21,406 nt of DNA from NIC37A-2 sp050289625 (GCA_050289625.1 JBNKGC010000092.1:1-21406); one strand, 5' to 3'; positions 7,853 through 15,760 are shown, counted from the stretch's first letter. The notes: generated by a model from the letters alone, not told the origin. Numbers and translations: made by a program.

Positions 7853-10108
7853 TCAGCGGCGTCGCCGGGCTCTTGATTTTCGGCCCGCCAGCTTTCGCGG
7901 CTCGGTTGATTTCGTAGGTCCGTCTCCCTCAGGGCGCCGCCCGGATTCCACACCCGTGTGCTGGGTGCGCAGCGTCCGTCCCGCACCACCACGGCTGCCA
8001 CGGCGGGGATGTTCGGCGCTGCTTCGCCCTGATCCATTGCTTTTCAGCATGTACATGGGGGGCTGCTTTTTGGGGATCAAATGCTCGGGGCCGCTCCCGA
8101 CCAGATCGTGTCGTCCGAGACGACGCAGCGCAGCGCGGATGAGGGGCCAGTTCGCCGGGTCGTGATAGCGGAGCAGTGCTTTGTGCAACTTGCGCTCCTC
8201 CGGGGTCTTGGGAACTGCGACGTCTTCTCCCTCGCGCCGGACGCCGCGAAGCGGGTTTTTTCCGCTGTGGTACATGGCGGTCGCCGACGCCATGGGTGAG
8301 GGCAAGAACGCCTGGACCTGGTCCGCCTTGAAGCCGTTCTTTTTGAGCCAAACGGCGAGTTCGACCATGTCCTCGTCGCGCGTGCCCGGGTGCGCCGCGA
8401 TGAAATAGGGGATGAGGTACTGTTTCTTGCCGGCGGCCTTGGACGCTTGCTCGAACAGTTCGCGAAACCGGTAGTAGGTCCCAACTCCTGGCTTCATCAT
8501 CTTCGAGAGCGGCCCCTCGGCGACGTGCTCCGGAGCGATCTTCAGGTACCCACCGACGTGGTGCGTGGCGAGCTCCTTCACGTACTCGGGCGACTCGACG
8601 GCCAGGTCGTAGCGAAGACCCGAAGCGATGAGGATCTTCTTGATGCCAGGCAGGCTCCGTGCGCGCTTGTACAAGCGGATCAAGGACGAGTGGTCGGTGT
8701 TCAGGTTCTTGCAGATGCCGGGATAGACGCACGAGAGTCGGCGACAACTGGCCTCGATTTCGCGGCTCTTGCACGCGAGGCGGTACATGTTCGCCGTCGG
8801 TCCACCGAGATCGCTGATGACGCCGGTGAATCCGGGCACCGCGTCCCGGATGGTCTCCACCTCTCGCACGATGGAGTCTTCGGAGCGGTTCTGAATGATG
8901 CGCCCCTCGTGCTCGGTGATGGAACAGAAGGAGCAGCCCCCGAAGCAGCCTCTCTGGATCGTCACCGAGAACCGAATCATCTGGTACGCGGGGACGCGAG
9001 CGCTGCCGTATTTCGGGTGAGGGGTGCGCGTGTACGGAAGCTCGTAGAGCCGATCCATCTCGCGCGTGGTGAGGGGTAGGGGCGGCGGGTTAATCCAGAC
9101 GTCGTGGTCGCCGTTGTTTTGGACCAGACACCTCGCGTTTCCCGGATTGGATTCGAGGTGCAGGGTCCGCGAAGCATGAGCGTAGAGGACGGGATCGCTG
9201 CGGACTGCCTGCCAGGCGGGCAGGCGGATCACCGTGCGGTCTCGGGGATGCTTCAACGAGGCTGTGGCCGCCCGCCTTCGTGAAAGGACCGAGGCCGGGA
9301 TGGTGGGAGAGTCAGTCCCGGTAGAAGGCGATCCATCCCGCGTCGGTTGGGTGGTGTCGGCGTAGGGATCGGGGAGGGCCGAAACGGGCCCCGGAGTGTC
9401 GATGGACTCCGAGCTCAGCTCGACGAATCCTTCGGGGAGCTCCGCGCGACGAAACGCAGTTCCGCGAAGATCGGTGATGGTGGAGATCGGTTCACCACGA
9501 GCGAGGCGGTGCGCGATGTCGACGACCGCGCGTTCGCCGTTACCGTACACGAGGAGGTCCGCGGCCGAGTCGACCAGGACGGAGCGTCGAACCTTGCCCG
9601 ACCAGTAATCGTAGTGAGCGATGCGTCGGAGGCTGGCTTCGATTCCCCCGAGCACGATCGGTGTATCCAAGAACGCTTCCCTGCAGCGCTGCGCGTAGAC
9701 GAGCGCCGCGCGGTCGGGGCGTTTGCCGGCCTCACCATCCGGGGTGTAGGCGTCGTCGTTCCGCGCCTTCTTGTCGCTCGTGTAGTGGTTCACGAGGGAA
9801 TCCATGTTTCCCGCGGTGACCCCGAAGAAGAGGTTCGGCTGACCCAGGGCGCGGAATGCGTCGACGTCCTTCCAGTCGGGTTGAGGCAGGATACCCACGC
9901 GAAAACCGTGTGCTTCGAGGAGTCGCCCCACGAGGGCCATTCCGAAGCTAGGGTGATCGACGTAGGCGTCGCCCGTGACCAGCACGACGTCGCAGCTGTC
10001 CCAGCCGAGTGCATCTATTTCGGCACGACTCGTCGGCAAGACGGGCGCGATGCCGAAGCGCTTCGCCCAATACGGGCGATGCGAGAACAGGTCCGCAGCG
10101 GTCGTCAT
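7853..10108 (-). CDS. ygiQ: YgiQ family radical SAM protein
   Basis: A 751-residue member of the YgiQ/UPF0313 radical SAM family, whose substrate is not established. The N-terminal part (1-380) carries conserved blocks such as DLFSHRPYWAKRFG, CDVVLVTGDAYVDHPSFG, FFGVTAGNMDS, GGIEASLRRIAHYDYWS and DLLVYGNGERA. The core has the 4Fe-4S motif C-x3-C-x2-C in RGCFGGCSFC (Cys388, 392, 395), then APEH and IPYFIAAHPGT blocks. After about residue 685 there is a Lys/Arg/Ser/Gly-rich tail of about 65 residues, likely disordered. The start ATG (10106-10108) overlaps the stop of the HAD phosphatase gene in an ATGA arrangement, which settles the start and implies coupled translation. The much longer upstream open frame is Arg-rich shadow of that phosphatase gene. 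Confidence 0.93.
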   Translation of the reverse strand: MTTAADLFSHRPYWAKRFGIAPVLPTSRAEIDALGWDSCDVVLVTGDAYVDHPSFGMALVGRLLEAHGFRVGILPQPDWKDVDAFRALGQPNLFFGVTAGNMDSLVNHYTSDKKARNDDAYTPDGEAGKRPDRAALVYAQRCREAFLDTPIVLGGIEASLRRIAHYDYWSGKVRRSVLVDSAADLLVYGNGERAVVDIAHRLARGEPISTITDLRGTAFRRAELPEGFVELSSESIDTPGPVSALPDPYADTTQPTRDGSPSTGTDSPTIPASVLSRRRAATASLKHPRDRTVIRLPAWQAVRSDPVLYAHASRTLHLESNPGNARCLVQNNGDHDVWINPPPLPLTTREMDRLYELPYTRTPHPKYGSARVPAYQMIRFSVTIQRGCFGGCSFCSITEHEGRIIQNRSEDSIVREVETIRDAVPGFTGVISDLGGPTANMYRLACKSREIEASCRRLSCVYPGICKNLNTDHSSLIRLYKRARSLPGIKKILIASGLRYDLAVESPEYVKELATHHVGGYLKIAPEHVAEGPLSKMMKPGVGTYYRFRELFEQASKAAGKKQYLIPYFIAAHPGTRDEDMVELAVWLKKNGFKADQVQAFLPSPMASATAMYHSGKNPLRGVRREGEDVAVPKTPEERKLHKALLRYHDPANWPLIRAALRRLGRHDLVGSGPEHLIPKKQPPMYMLKSNGSGRSSAEHPRRGSRGGAGRTLRTQHTGVESGRRPEGDGPTKSTEPRKLAGRKSRARRRR

Positions 10109-10707
10109 GTCTCCGCCGATTCGATGCGAACGAGGGCCATCCGCGCTCGCCGTGCTGCCTCGAAGCCAAGCTCGGCGTCTTCGAAGACCACGCAGCTTTC
10201 GGGGGCAACCCCCATTTTCTCCGCTGCTAGGAGGAACATGTCGGGATGGGGCTTGCCTCGATCGACGTCCTCCGGGGTCACGATCACGGAGAACAGATCT
10301 TCCGCACCGATCAAGCGAAGTGTCCGCTCCACGTTGTCGCGCCGGCTCCCCGAGGCGACACTCACCGGATGGGTGCGCGCGATCTGGCGCGCGAACTCCA
10401 GTACCTCGAAAATCGGTTGAACTCCGCCTTCGAGCTCGGCGTAGCGCCTGCGCTGTTGTGCTGCTACCTGCTGCGGATCGAGGGCGAGCTGGAACTGCTC
10501 GCCGAGTTCGACGACCGTTTGCTCGAGGCTCATCCCCGCGCGGCTGACGAAGAGGGGCCAGTCGAATTCGAAGGCGGCCCCACTCGCGCGAAGCGCATCG
10601 CACCAAGCGCGGTGGTGGATCGGCATCGTGTCTGCGAGGGTCCCATCGCAGTCGAAGATGTACCCGGCGAACGTCCTCTCCGGGCGGCTGAAATTCCAGC
10701 GGGGCAT
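10105..10707 (-). CDS. HAD superfamily phosphatase, beta-phosphoglucomutase/YqaB-like
   Basis: A 200-residue HAD subfamily IA enzyme. Motif I is FDCDGTLAD (nucleophile Asp19, general acid Asp21). The cap is the alpha-helical segment at about 28-95. Motif II is SVASGSRRDN, motif III is the Lys in RGKPHPD, and motif IV is VVFEDAELGFEAA. KPHPDMFLLAAEKMGV and VFEDAELG resemble YqaB-type sugar phosphatases and beta-phosphoglucomutases, so a small sugar phosphate is a likely substrate; it cannot be named from sequence. ATG at 10705-10707 is chosen over the one at 10756-10758, which adds 17 unrelated residues; neither has a clear ribosome binding site. It lies just downstream of the AAA+ regulator gene and overlaps the ygiQ start by 4 bp, so the three genes probably share a transcript. 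Confidence 0.85.
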   Translation of the reverse strand: MPRWNFSRPERTFAGYIFDCDGTLADTMPIHHRAWCDALRASGAAFEFDWPLFVSRAGMSLEQTVVELGEQFQLALDPQQVAAQQRRRYAELEGGVQPIFEVLEFARQIARTHPVSVASGSRRDNVERTLRLIGAEDLFSVIVTPEDVDRGKPHPDMFLLAAEKMGVAPESCVVFEDAELGFEAARRARMALVRIESAET

Positions 10708-10783
10708 CGCGCCGGAAGATACGGGATGGTCTCTTGCCTTGCCACCTGCAGCAAGCATCGCCGCTGGGGGGCGTCGGCGAGCG

Positions 10784-11920
10784 TCAGGCCGCAGGCCGCG
10801 ACATCCGCTTGCGTTTGAGCATCTCGACCAGGGTCGTTCGGTTCAGCCCCAGTAGAGTGGCCGCACGTTGCTTGTTCCAACCGGTGCGTTCCAGCGCCTG
10901 CTGAATCAGGTGGTTTTCCACTGCTTCGAGGGTGTTTCGGAGATTGAGGCCGTCTTCAGGCAGTTCGACCGCGGGTACGTCCCACGTACCCACCCGGCGG
11001 AGCGGCGCCGGCAGGTCTCCGGGTTCGATGCGTCCGGTCGACGAAGTTCGAGCCGCTTCCGTAATGGCTGCTTTGAGCTCAGCCACGTTTCCGGGGAAGG
11101 CGTAGCTGTCGATCAGCCGTCGTGCGGCCGGACTGAGTTCGACCGCAGGGTGGCTCGAGCTCTCCGCGCAGAGATGTCGGAGTAACGGGTCGAGGTCTTC
11201 CCGCCGGTCGCGAAGAGGCGGTACGTGCGCGCGAACGACACTCGCGCGGTAGAAGAAATCCTCCCGGACCCGTCCCGACGCCAGGAGTTCGTCGGGAGAC
11301 ATTCGTGACGCCGCGACGAGCCGGAACTCGACCTTGTCTTCGCCTTCGTTCTGGAGCGCGTCGCACAGCTCGACCTGCGCGTGCTGCGGCAACGTGGTCA
11401 GGTCCTCGATATAGAGGGTTCCGCCGGCCGCCGCCTCGATCCACTCGCGCGGGTTCTCGAAGCCATCGAGTACGAGCTCCCCGGAGTGTGCGGTGGATAC
11501 CTCCTCTGGAGGAGGCAATGCCGAGAAGGACGCGTCCCGGCGGTCGAGGAATCCAGAGGTTCGGTGCTCCGCCTTGGGGGACGAACGGTCGCTCGCCGCG
11601 AGGTCCGACGTGTCGTTTTCGTGACTACGATCGAGCGCCGCGTGCTCCATCGGGTCCACGGGATGAGCATCTGCGAGGTGTGCGCCTTGGTCCTCCCGAA
11701 CGATGACGAACGGGCCTGAGGCAGTGATCCCGTTTCGATGAAGAGCCCGAGCCATCGTACTCTTGCCGACCCCCGCTTCTCCGGTCACGAGAACAGGACA
11801 AAAAACGTCGACGATGCGTTCCAGGGTCTCGAACACGTGAGTCAGCGCCTTCGAATGTCCGATGACGCCGCCCATGCTGCGCGGCAGGTTGTTCGAGAGA
11901 CTGGGGCTTGGCTGGGACAA
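10784..11920 (-). CDS. Degenerate sigma-54-activator-like AAA+ regulator with Fis HTH
   Basis: A 378-residue protein with the enhancer-binding-protein plan but no N-terminal sensor domain. Residues 18-50 match the AAA+ start (GVIGHSKALTHVFETLERI). Walker A is GEAGVGKS (47-54). The Walker B position reads GGTLYIED (166-173) instead of GGTLFLDE. VREDFFYR (about 218-225) keeps both arginine-finger candidates, and PPLRDRREDL is conserved. Sensor II is FPGNVAEL, with Ala280 where Arg is normal. Between Walker A and B a polar, probably disordered stretch (about 75-160) replaces the segment that holds GAFTGA, which is absent. Residues 331-374 form a Fis-type helix-turn-helix (NKQRAATLLGLNRTTLVEML). 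The TTG at 11918-11920 is chosen because GAGGAGG lies 5 nt upstream; an ATG at 11873-11875 is the alternative. Such a protein may bind DNA without activating sigma-54 polymerase (inference). Confidence 0.82.
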   Translation of the reverse strand: MSQPSPSLSNNLPRSMGGVIGHSKALTHVFETLERIVDVFCPVLVTGEAGVGKSTMARALHRNGITASGPFVIVREDQGAHLADAHPVDPMEHAALDRSHENDTSDLAASDRSSPKAEHRTSGFLDRRDASFSALPPPEEVSTAHSGELVLDGFENPREWIEAAAGGTLYIEDLTTLPQHAQVELCDALQNEGEDKVEFRLVAASRMSPDELLASGRVREDFFYRASVVRAHVPPLRDRREDLDPLLRHLCAESSSHPAVELSPAARRLIDSYAFPGNVAELKAAITEAARTSSTGRIEPGDLPAPLRRVGTWDVPAVELPEDGLNLRNTLEAVENHLIQQALERTGWNKQRAATLLGLNRTTLVEMLKRKRMSRPAA

Positions 11921-11925
11921 TCGAG

Positions 11926-11932
11926 CCTCCTC
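11926..11932 (-). promoter_or_regulatory. Ribosome binding site GAGGAGG deciding a TTG start
   Basis: On the minus strand GAGGAGG is followed by CTCGA and then TTG (11920-11918). This near-perfect Shine-Dalgarno is the only one in reach, and it supports a TTG start for the AAA+ regulator rather than the downstream ATG or the far upstream start at 12151. Confidence 0.7.
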
Positions 11933-11960
11933 GGCGGTGCGACCCGCGTTCTGTTGCGTC

Positions 11961-11975
11961 TTCACGAGCCGTGAA
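11961..11975. promoter_or_regulatory. Operator-like palindrome TTCACG-AGC-CGTGAA
   Basis: A perfect 6+3+6 palindrome about 40 bp upstream of the TTG start of the AAA+ regulator, where an operator or autoregulatory site would sit. The same half-sites with the same 3-bp spacer occur at 6081-6095. No protein can be assigned. Confidence 0.4.
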
Positions 11976-12250
11976 CGGCAAAGGCGGCGAAAGCGCCGAG
12001 TCTGCTGTCTCAGAGCTACCCACTGCGGTACGTCGCGACGACACGCGCGTGAAACGAAACGAAGCGATCGGACGGCTTCGTGCAGCCTTTGCGTGATGGC
12101 CGGGTAGGCACCGACCCGCGCATTGTCGTCATGCAAAGAGTCCAAGCGCACGTCGGAACGCTCATCGCTGCGGGAACACCAGAACTGAATGTGAGCTCTT
12201 CGTGTTACCCAGGGGGTGGGCCGTCACCCGGCCGAATTGTGTTCGCTCCC

Positions 12251-12264
12251 GGGACGAACGTCCC
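12251..12264. promoter_or_regulatory. Palindrome GGGACG-AA-CGTCCC
   Basis: A perfect 14-bp inverted repeat with a 2-bp centre, in the middle of the divergent interval and about 180 bp upstream of the sigma-54-like promoter. That distance suits an enhancer-type site for a bacterial activator. This is inference from position and symmetry only. Confidence 0.35.
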
Positions 12265-12440
12265 CCGGTGGAACGCCAGCGTCTCCCGCAGAGTCAACCG
12301 GACGGATGGGACTCGCAAAGAGACAGTCGGGATTGCATTTCTCGAGGGGAACTCGAACGACCTCAAGCGCGCGAGTTTGCGCCTGAATCGTTCGTGCGGA
12401 GGCGGCTCCGGGAGGGGTGTCGGGACGCCCGCCGGCCCGT

Positions 12441-12456
12441 TGGCATTCGTTGTGCA
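12441..12456 (+). promoter_or_regulatory. Sigma-54 (-24/-12) promoter candidate
   Basis: TGGCATTCGTTGTGCA matches the consensus TGGCAC-N5-TTGCA at 9 of 11 specified positions, with GG (12442-12443) and GC (12454-12455) at the required spacing. Predicted +1 is near 12467, about 90-185 bp before the candidate starts of the FliA-type sigma factor gene. Its orientation fits that gene. Confidence 0.62.
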
Positions 12457-12651
12457 CCGAGGGGTGATGCGGTCGACAAAACAGAAGTCGCCGGAAGGAG
12501 GGGTCCTGCGTGCTCTCGCACTTGGAGGGGAACGACCCATCCCACCTCGCAATGAGTCATGTCTCTGATCGAGAGCGTGGCTCGGGCTGGATCCGTGGGG
12601 GATCCGGGGGGAAGGGGTCAATGGGGGAGTGCTCTTGGGACCGTCAACATC

Positions 12652-13644
12652 ATGAACGTCCCTGTACACCAGCAGACACATCGCGAAGAGTCACCGCCGG
12701 CCCGGAGTCGTCCCGCCAACGACTTCGAGGTCGTTTCGGAGAATGCTCGCAGTGACAACTCGGGCGTGCGTTCGATGCCTCCTGGGCTTCTCGCTGAGCC
12801 GGGAGCGGAGTCTTTGCCCGGTTCGACACCGGACGGCATCGAAAGTCCGCCCGCTTCCTCCCGCATCCCGTCGACCACGGAGCTCGCGGGCACCTCGAAG
12901 GAAATCGATGGTACCGAGGTCAGGCTCCGCGCGATTCGAGCCGACCATGAGGTGTTCGAGCGCTATGGCCCGCTCGTTCGCCGAATCGCTTTGCGTACGG
13001 TTCGCTCGTTGCCGCGAACGCTCACGGTGGATGACATCGTTTCAGCAGGCTGGGTGGGGATGTCCGAGGCGATGCGGCGGCGTCCCGAAGACATGCCTGA
13101 GGAACAGTTCGAGGCCTACGCTTCGTATCGGATTCGTGGCGCCATCCTCGACTACCTGCGTGCTCTCGATCCCCTGTCTCGGAAACTGCGCAACGCAGCG
13201 CGGAAGATCGCTCTGGCGACGCGCAACTTGACCCAGCGCCTGGGGAGAGGGCCTACCGAGGAAGAGATCGCCACCGAGATGGGGGTCTCCCTCGAGCAGT
13301 ATCAGCGAACGGTGAGTGACATTCAGGACGCGGGATTCGACCGCGTGGAGGGCGTGGGGCCGATGGAGCCTCAAGCCAAGGATCCAAGTCCAGAGACCCT
13401 AGCCACGAAGAGTGAGCTGGTGGGCAACGTGGCGACGGCAGTCGAAGGCTTGCCGGAGCGCCTGCAGATCGTGCTGGGCCTGCACTACCAGCAGGAGTGC
13501 AGCCTACGGGAAATCGGCGAGATCTTGGGGGTGACCGAGTCACGGGTTTGTCAGCTCCACGCCGAAGCCCTGCAACGCATCCGGGCGCGCCTCGAGGGAC
13601 GAGCGCCACGCCTCGGTCGACGTCGTCGGCGCATGCTCGACTGA
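12652..13644 (+). CDS. FliA/WhiG-family RNA polymerase sigma factor
   Basis: A sigma-70 family group 3 factor (FliA/WhiG type), 330 residues from this start. The first ~95 residues are Ser/Pro/Glu-rich and probably disordered, which is unusual for FliA (about 240 residues). Region 2 follows (RYGPLVRRIALRTVRSLP, then LTVDDIVSAGWVGMSEAM and YASYRIRGAILDYLRALDPLSR). Region 3 is GRGPTEEEIATEMGVSLEQY. Region 4 is LPERLQIVLGLHYQQECSLREIGEILGVTESRVCQLHAEAL with its helix-turn-helix. The C-terminus is Arg-rich. The ATG at 12652 is used because the 31 codons before it (ATG at 12559) are Gly-rich and low complexity; neither start has a good ribosome binding site. A sigma-54-like promoter lies upstream. 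The target regulon, flagellar or otherwise, cannot be inferred, since no motility gene is nearby. Confidence 0.87.
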   Translation: MNVPVHQQTHREESPPARSRPANDFEVVSENARSDNSGVRSMPPGLLAEPGAESLPGSTPDGIESPPASSRIPSTTELAGTSKEIDGTEVRLRAIRADHEVFERYGPLVRRIALRTVRSLPRTLTVDDIVSAGWVGMSEAMRRRPEDMPEEQFEAYASYRIRGAILDYLRALDPLSRKLRNAARKIALATRNLTQRLGRGPTEEEIATEMGVSLEQYQRTVSDIQDAGFDRVEGVGPMEPQAKDPSPETLATKSELVGNVATAVEGLPERLQIVLGLHYQQECSLREIGEILGVTESRVCQLHAEALQRIRARLEGRAPRLGRRRRRMLD

Positions 13645-13668
13645 AGGCGGTGCGACCCTGACGCTGCC

Positions 13669-15528
13669 TTACCGGGCGACCTCGACCGACTCCTTGTCCT
13701 CGCTCGGTGGGGCGGCAGCCTCAGCCAACCCACCTTCACGAGGGTCGGCGTAACCGTAAGCGGTTCCGTCGATGAGCAGCAGGTCGTTCGCGTCACCGAT
13801 GGTGGCGCGGCTACCTACGACCCGATGTCCCAGGGCGCGAAGCCGCGCTCGAACCGCGGGCGGAGGGGGACGGAGTGTCTCGTAGCCGATCTCGTCGGGG
13901 GCGAGGCCGTGATGAATCCGCGGCGCATCGATGGCTTCGTCCAGAGGCATACCATGATCGACCAGGTTCATGAGCACCTGTGCGACCGTGTTCGGAATGG
14001 TGTCTCCCCCGGGGGTTCCCAGGGCCGCGACGGGCCTTCCACGGCTCAGCACAAGAGTGGGAGCCATCGAGCTCACGGTGCGTTTACCTCCGGCGGGTTG
14101 GTTCTCGCCTGCCGAAGAAAAAGAGGCGACCGAGTTGTTGAGAACGATTCCGGTTTCGCGACTGAACCGCTTGGCTCCGAAGCTGGCCGACAGAGTCATG
14201 GTGCAGCTCACGATGCCGCCGGCCCCGTCGACCACGGAAAAGTGTGTCGTGTTCTCGAGTTCCTTCTTAGCGGTGGCGTACAAAGGGTCGATGTCAGCGG
14301 AGGGAGTGGCCCGGGCGCGGTCGATGGGGTGGCTGACGAGCGCTCGGTGCGCATCGAGCCAACGCTTTCGGTCCTCCGATCGGGCCTCCTCGCTCAGGAG
14401 ATCCGGGTCGGAGACGCGAAAGCGGCGTTCGGCGTGAGCGCGTCGGGCTGCTTCGGCGAGCAGGTGCAAGGATGCGGCGGAGCCTTGCTGCTCCTTCCAC
14501 ACTTCGAGCTCTTGCAGCATGAGGAGCGTTTGGGTGAGGGCGACGCCACCGGCCGACGGAGGCGGCATCGTCTCGACTTCGTACCCCCGGTACACGAAGC
14601 GAAGCGGTTCTCTCCAGCGGGCCTCGTAGTCGGCGAGGTCCTTTTCGGTCATCGACCCGTGGGGTTGAACCGCCGCGACGAGATCACTCGCCGTGGGGCC
14701 TTCGTAGAAGCCTTTCGCTCCCGAGTCGGCGATGCGCTCGAGAGCGACGGCGAGGCGAGGCCGCCGGATGCGAGTTCCGGCCCCCGCGGGTAACCCGTTC
14801 TGGGGGTTTCCGAAGGCCGCCTTCGCCACCGGGTCCTTCTTCAGATCGCGCCACGCCCAACGCAGGGTTTGTGCTTGGCGCTTGCCGAGCAGGTAGCCGT
14901 CTTTTGCCAGGCGTGCAGCGGGGAGGACGACGGATTTCCACGGGAGCCTTCCGTAGCGTTCGTGGGCAGCAAATAGGCCGGCGACACTCCCCGGGACACC
15001 GACCGCAGCTCCATCCTTTGCCTTTCGGCCGATCATCGCATCGAAGTCGGGGCGGGTGAGTAAGCGCGGCGCGACCTCCCGAAAGTCGAGTGCGGCTGTC
15101 TCGCCGCCGAACCGCACGAGCAGGAAGCCTCCGCCTCCGATGTTTCCAGCGCTGGGGTGCGTCACGGCCAGGGCGAAGCCGACGGCGACCGCGGCGTCGA
15201 CTGCGTTGCCTCCCTGCTCCAAGATCGCGACGCCGACCTTCGTCGCCTGGTCTTCCACGCTGGTCACTAGTCCGAACTTGCCCTGGACGACTTTTTTCCC
15301 TCCCGCCGTCAGAGGAGTCTCCGGCTCGGGCGGAGGAGAGGGGGAGGGCTGCGAGGTCGTCGAGGACGGAGGGGTCGCCGCGGCCGGAGTTTGGGGAGCA
15401 GGCACGGGCGTCGTTGGTGACCCCGTCGCGACAGGGTTCGGAGCGCTTCCGGGATCGGCAGTTTTGGCTCCCGTCTCCGAATGGCGACTACAGGCGAGGA
15501 GGAAGAGAAGGAGCCACGCGCTCCGCAT
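13669..15528 (-). CDS. ggt: Gamma-glutamyltransferase (Ggt), predicted lipoprotein
   Basis: Ntn-hydrolase that cleaves gamma-glutamyl bonds of glutathione and related peptides; made as a proenzyme that self-cleaves before a Thr. The 619-residue product has the large-subunit blocks GGNAVDAAVA and GNIGGGGFLL, the cleavage site ENTTHFSVVD (catalytic Thr427), then SFGAKRFSRETGIVLNN, SSMAPTLVL, GTPGGDTIPNTVAQVL and APRIHHGLAPDE in the small subunit. The N-terminus is a short lipoprotein signal with lipobox LLAC (Cys13), followed by about 70 residues rich in Pro/Thr/Ser that would tether the enzyme to a membrane. ATG at 15526-15528 is chosen because GGAGGAGC immediately precedes it and the signal starts there. 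It ends 24 bp from the convergent sigma factor gene. Confidence 0.94.
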   Translation of the reverse strand: MRSAWLLLFLLACSRHSETGAKTADPGSAPNPVATGSPTTPVPAPQTPAAATPPSSTTSQPSPSPPPEPETPLTAGGKKVVQGKFGLVTSVEDQATKVGVAILEQGGNAVDAAVAVGFALAVTHPSAGNIGGGGFLLVRFGGETAALDFREVAPRLLTRPDFDAMIGRKAKDGAAVGVPGSVAGLFAAHERYGRLPWKSVVLPAARLAKDGYLLGKRQAQTLRWAWRDLKKDPVAKAAFGNPQNGLPAGAGTRIRRPRLAVALERIADSGAKGFYEGPTASDLVAAVQPHGSMTEKDLADYEARWREPLRFVYRGYEVETMPPPSAGGVALTQTLLMLQELEVWKEQQGSAASLHLLAEAARRAHAERRFRVSDPDLLSEEARSEDRKRWLDAHRALVSHPIDRARATPSADIDPLYATAKKELENTTHFSVVDGAGGIVSCTMTLSASFGAKRFSRETGIVLNNSVASFSSAGENQPAGGKRTVSSMAPTLVLSRGRPVAALGTPGGDTIPNTVAQVLMNLVDHGMPLDEAIDAPRIHHGLAPDEIGYETLRPPPPAVRARLRALGHRVVGSRATIGDANDLLLIDGTAYGYADPREGGLAEAAAPPSEDKESVEVAR

Positions 15529-15723
15529 GCTCCTCCAGCAGGGATTTTCCAGGCGCGTCTTTGGTGGGGAGTTGCTCACGGTGTTTCGGATTCGGCTTTT
15601 CACCGAGGCTCGCTCATCCTAACGCGGCGCGCCTGCGAGGCCAGGCGGGGCCGCTGGGGGCGCGCGAGAGACGCTCCCGCTCGCGCACAACGGCGCACTC
15701 CAGGCGCGAGATGAGTGAGAGCC

Positions 15724-15749
15724 CTACAGTGCTTCCCAGATCGCTGTAG
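15724..15749. promoter_or_regulatory. Inverted repeat CTACAG-N14-CTGTAG upstream of moaB
   Basis: Perfect 6-bp arms at 15724-15729 and 15744-15749, just ahead of the moaB start in the divergent ggt-moaB interval. It might be an operator or a small leader hairpin; with 6-bp arms, chance is also possible. Confidence 0.25.
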
Positions 15750-15760
15750 ACTCGGCCGCG

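Larger units (their letters stand above)
11921..12651. other. Divergent regulatory interval between AAA+ regulator and sigma factor
   Basis: About 730 bp without a credible gene; open frames here are Arg/Pro-rich and have no domains. It holds a sigma-54-type promoter match toward the sigma factor gene (12441-12456), a TTCACG-N3-CGTGAA palindrome (11961-11975) close to the regulator start, and a GGGACG-AA-CGTCCC palindrome (12251-12264). A direct repeat of GGATCC in G-rich sequence lies at about 12588-12606. If the sigma factor starts at the ATG at 12559, the last 93 bp are coding. Confidence 0.6.

Noticed and set aside
12080..12568. Plus-strand open frame of 162 codons upstream of the sigma factor
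   Set aside because: Runs through the palindromes and the promoter candidate; low-complexity Arg/Gly/Pro composition and no start signal.
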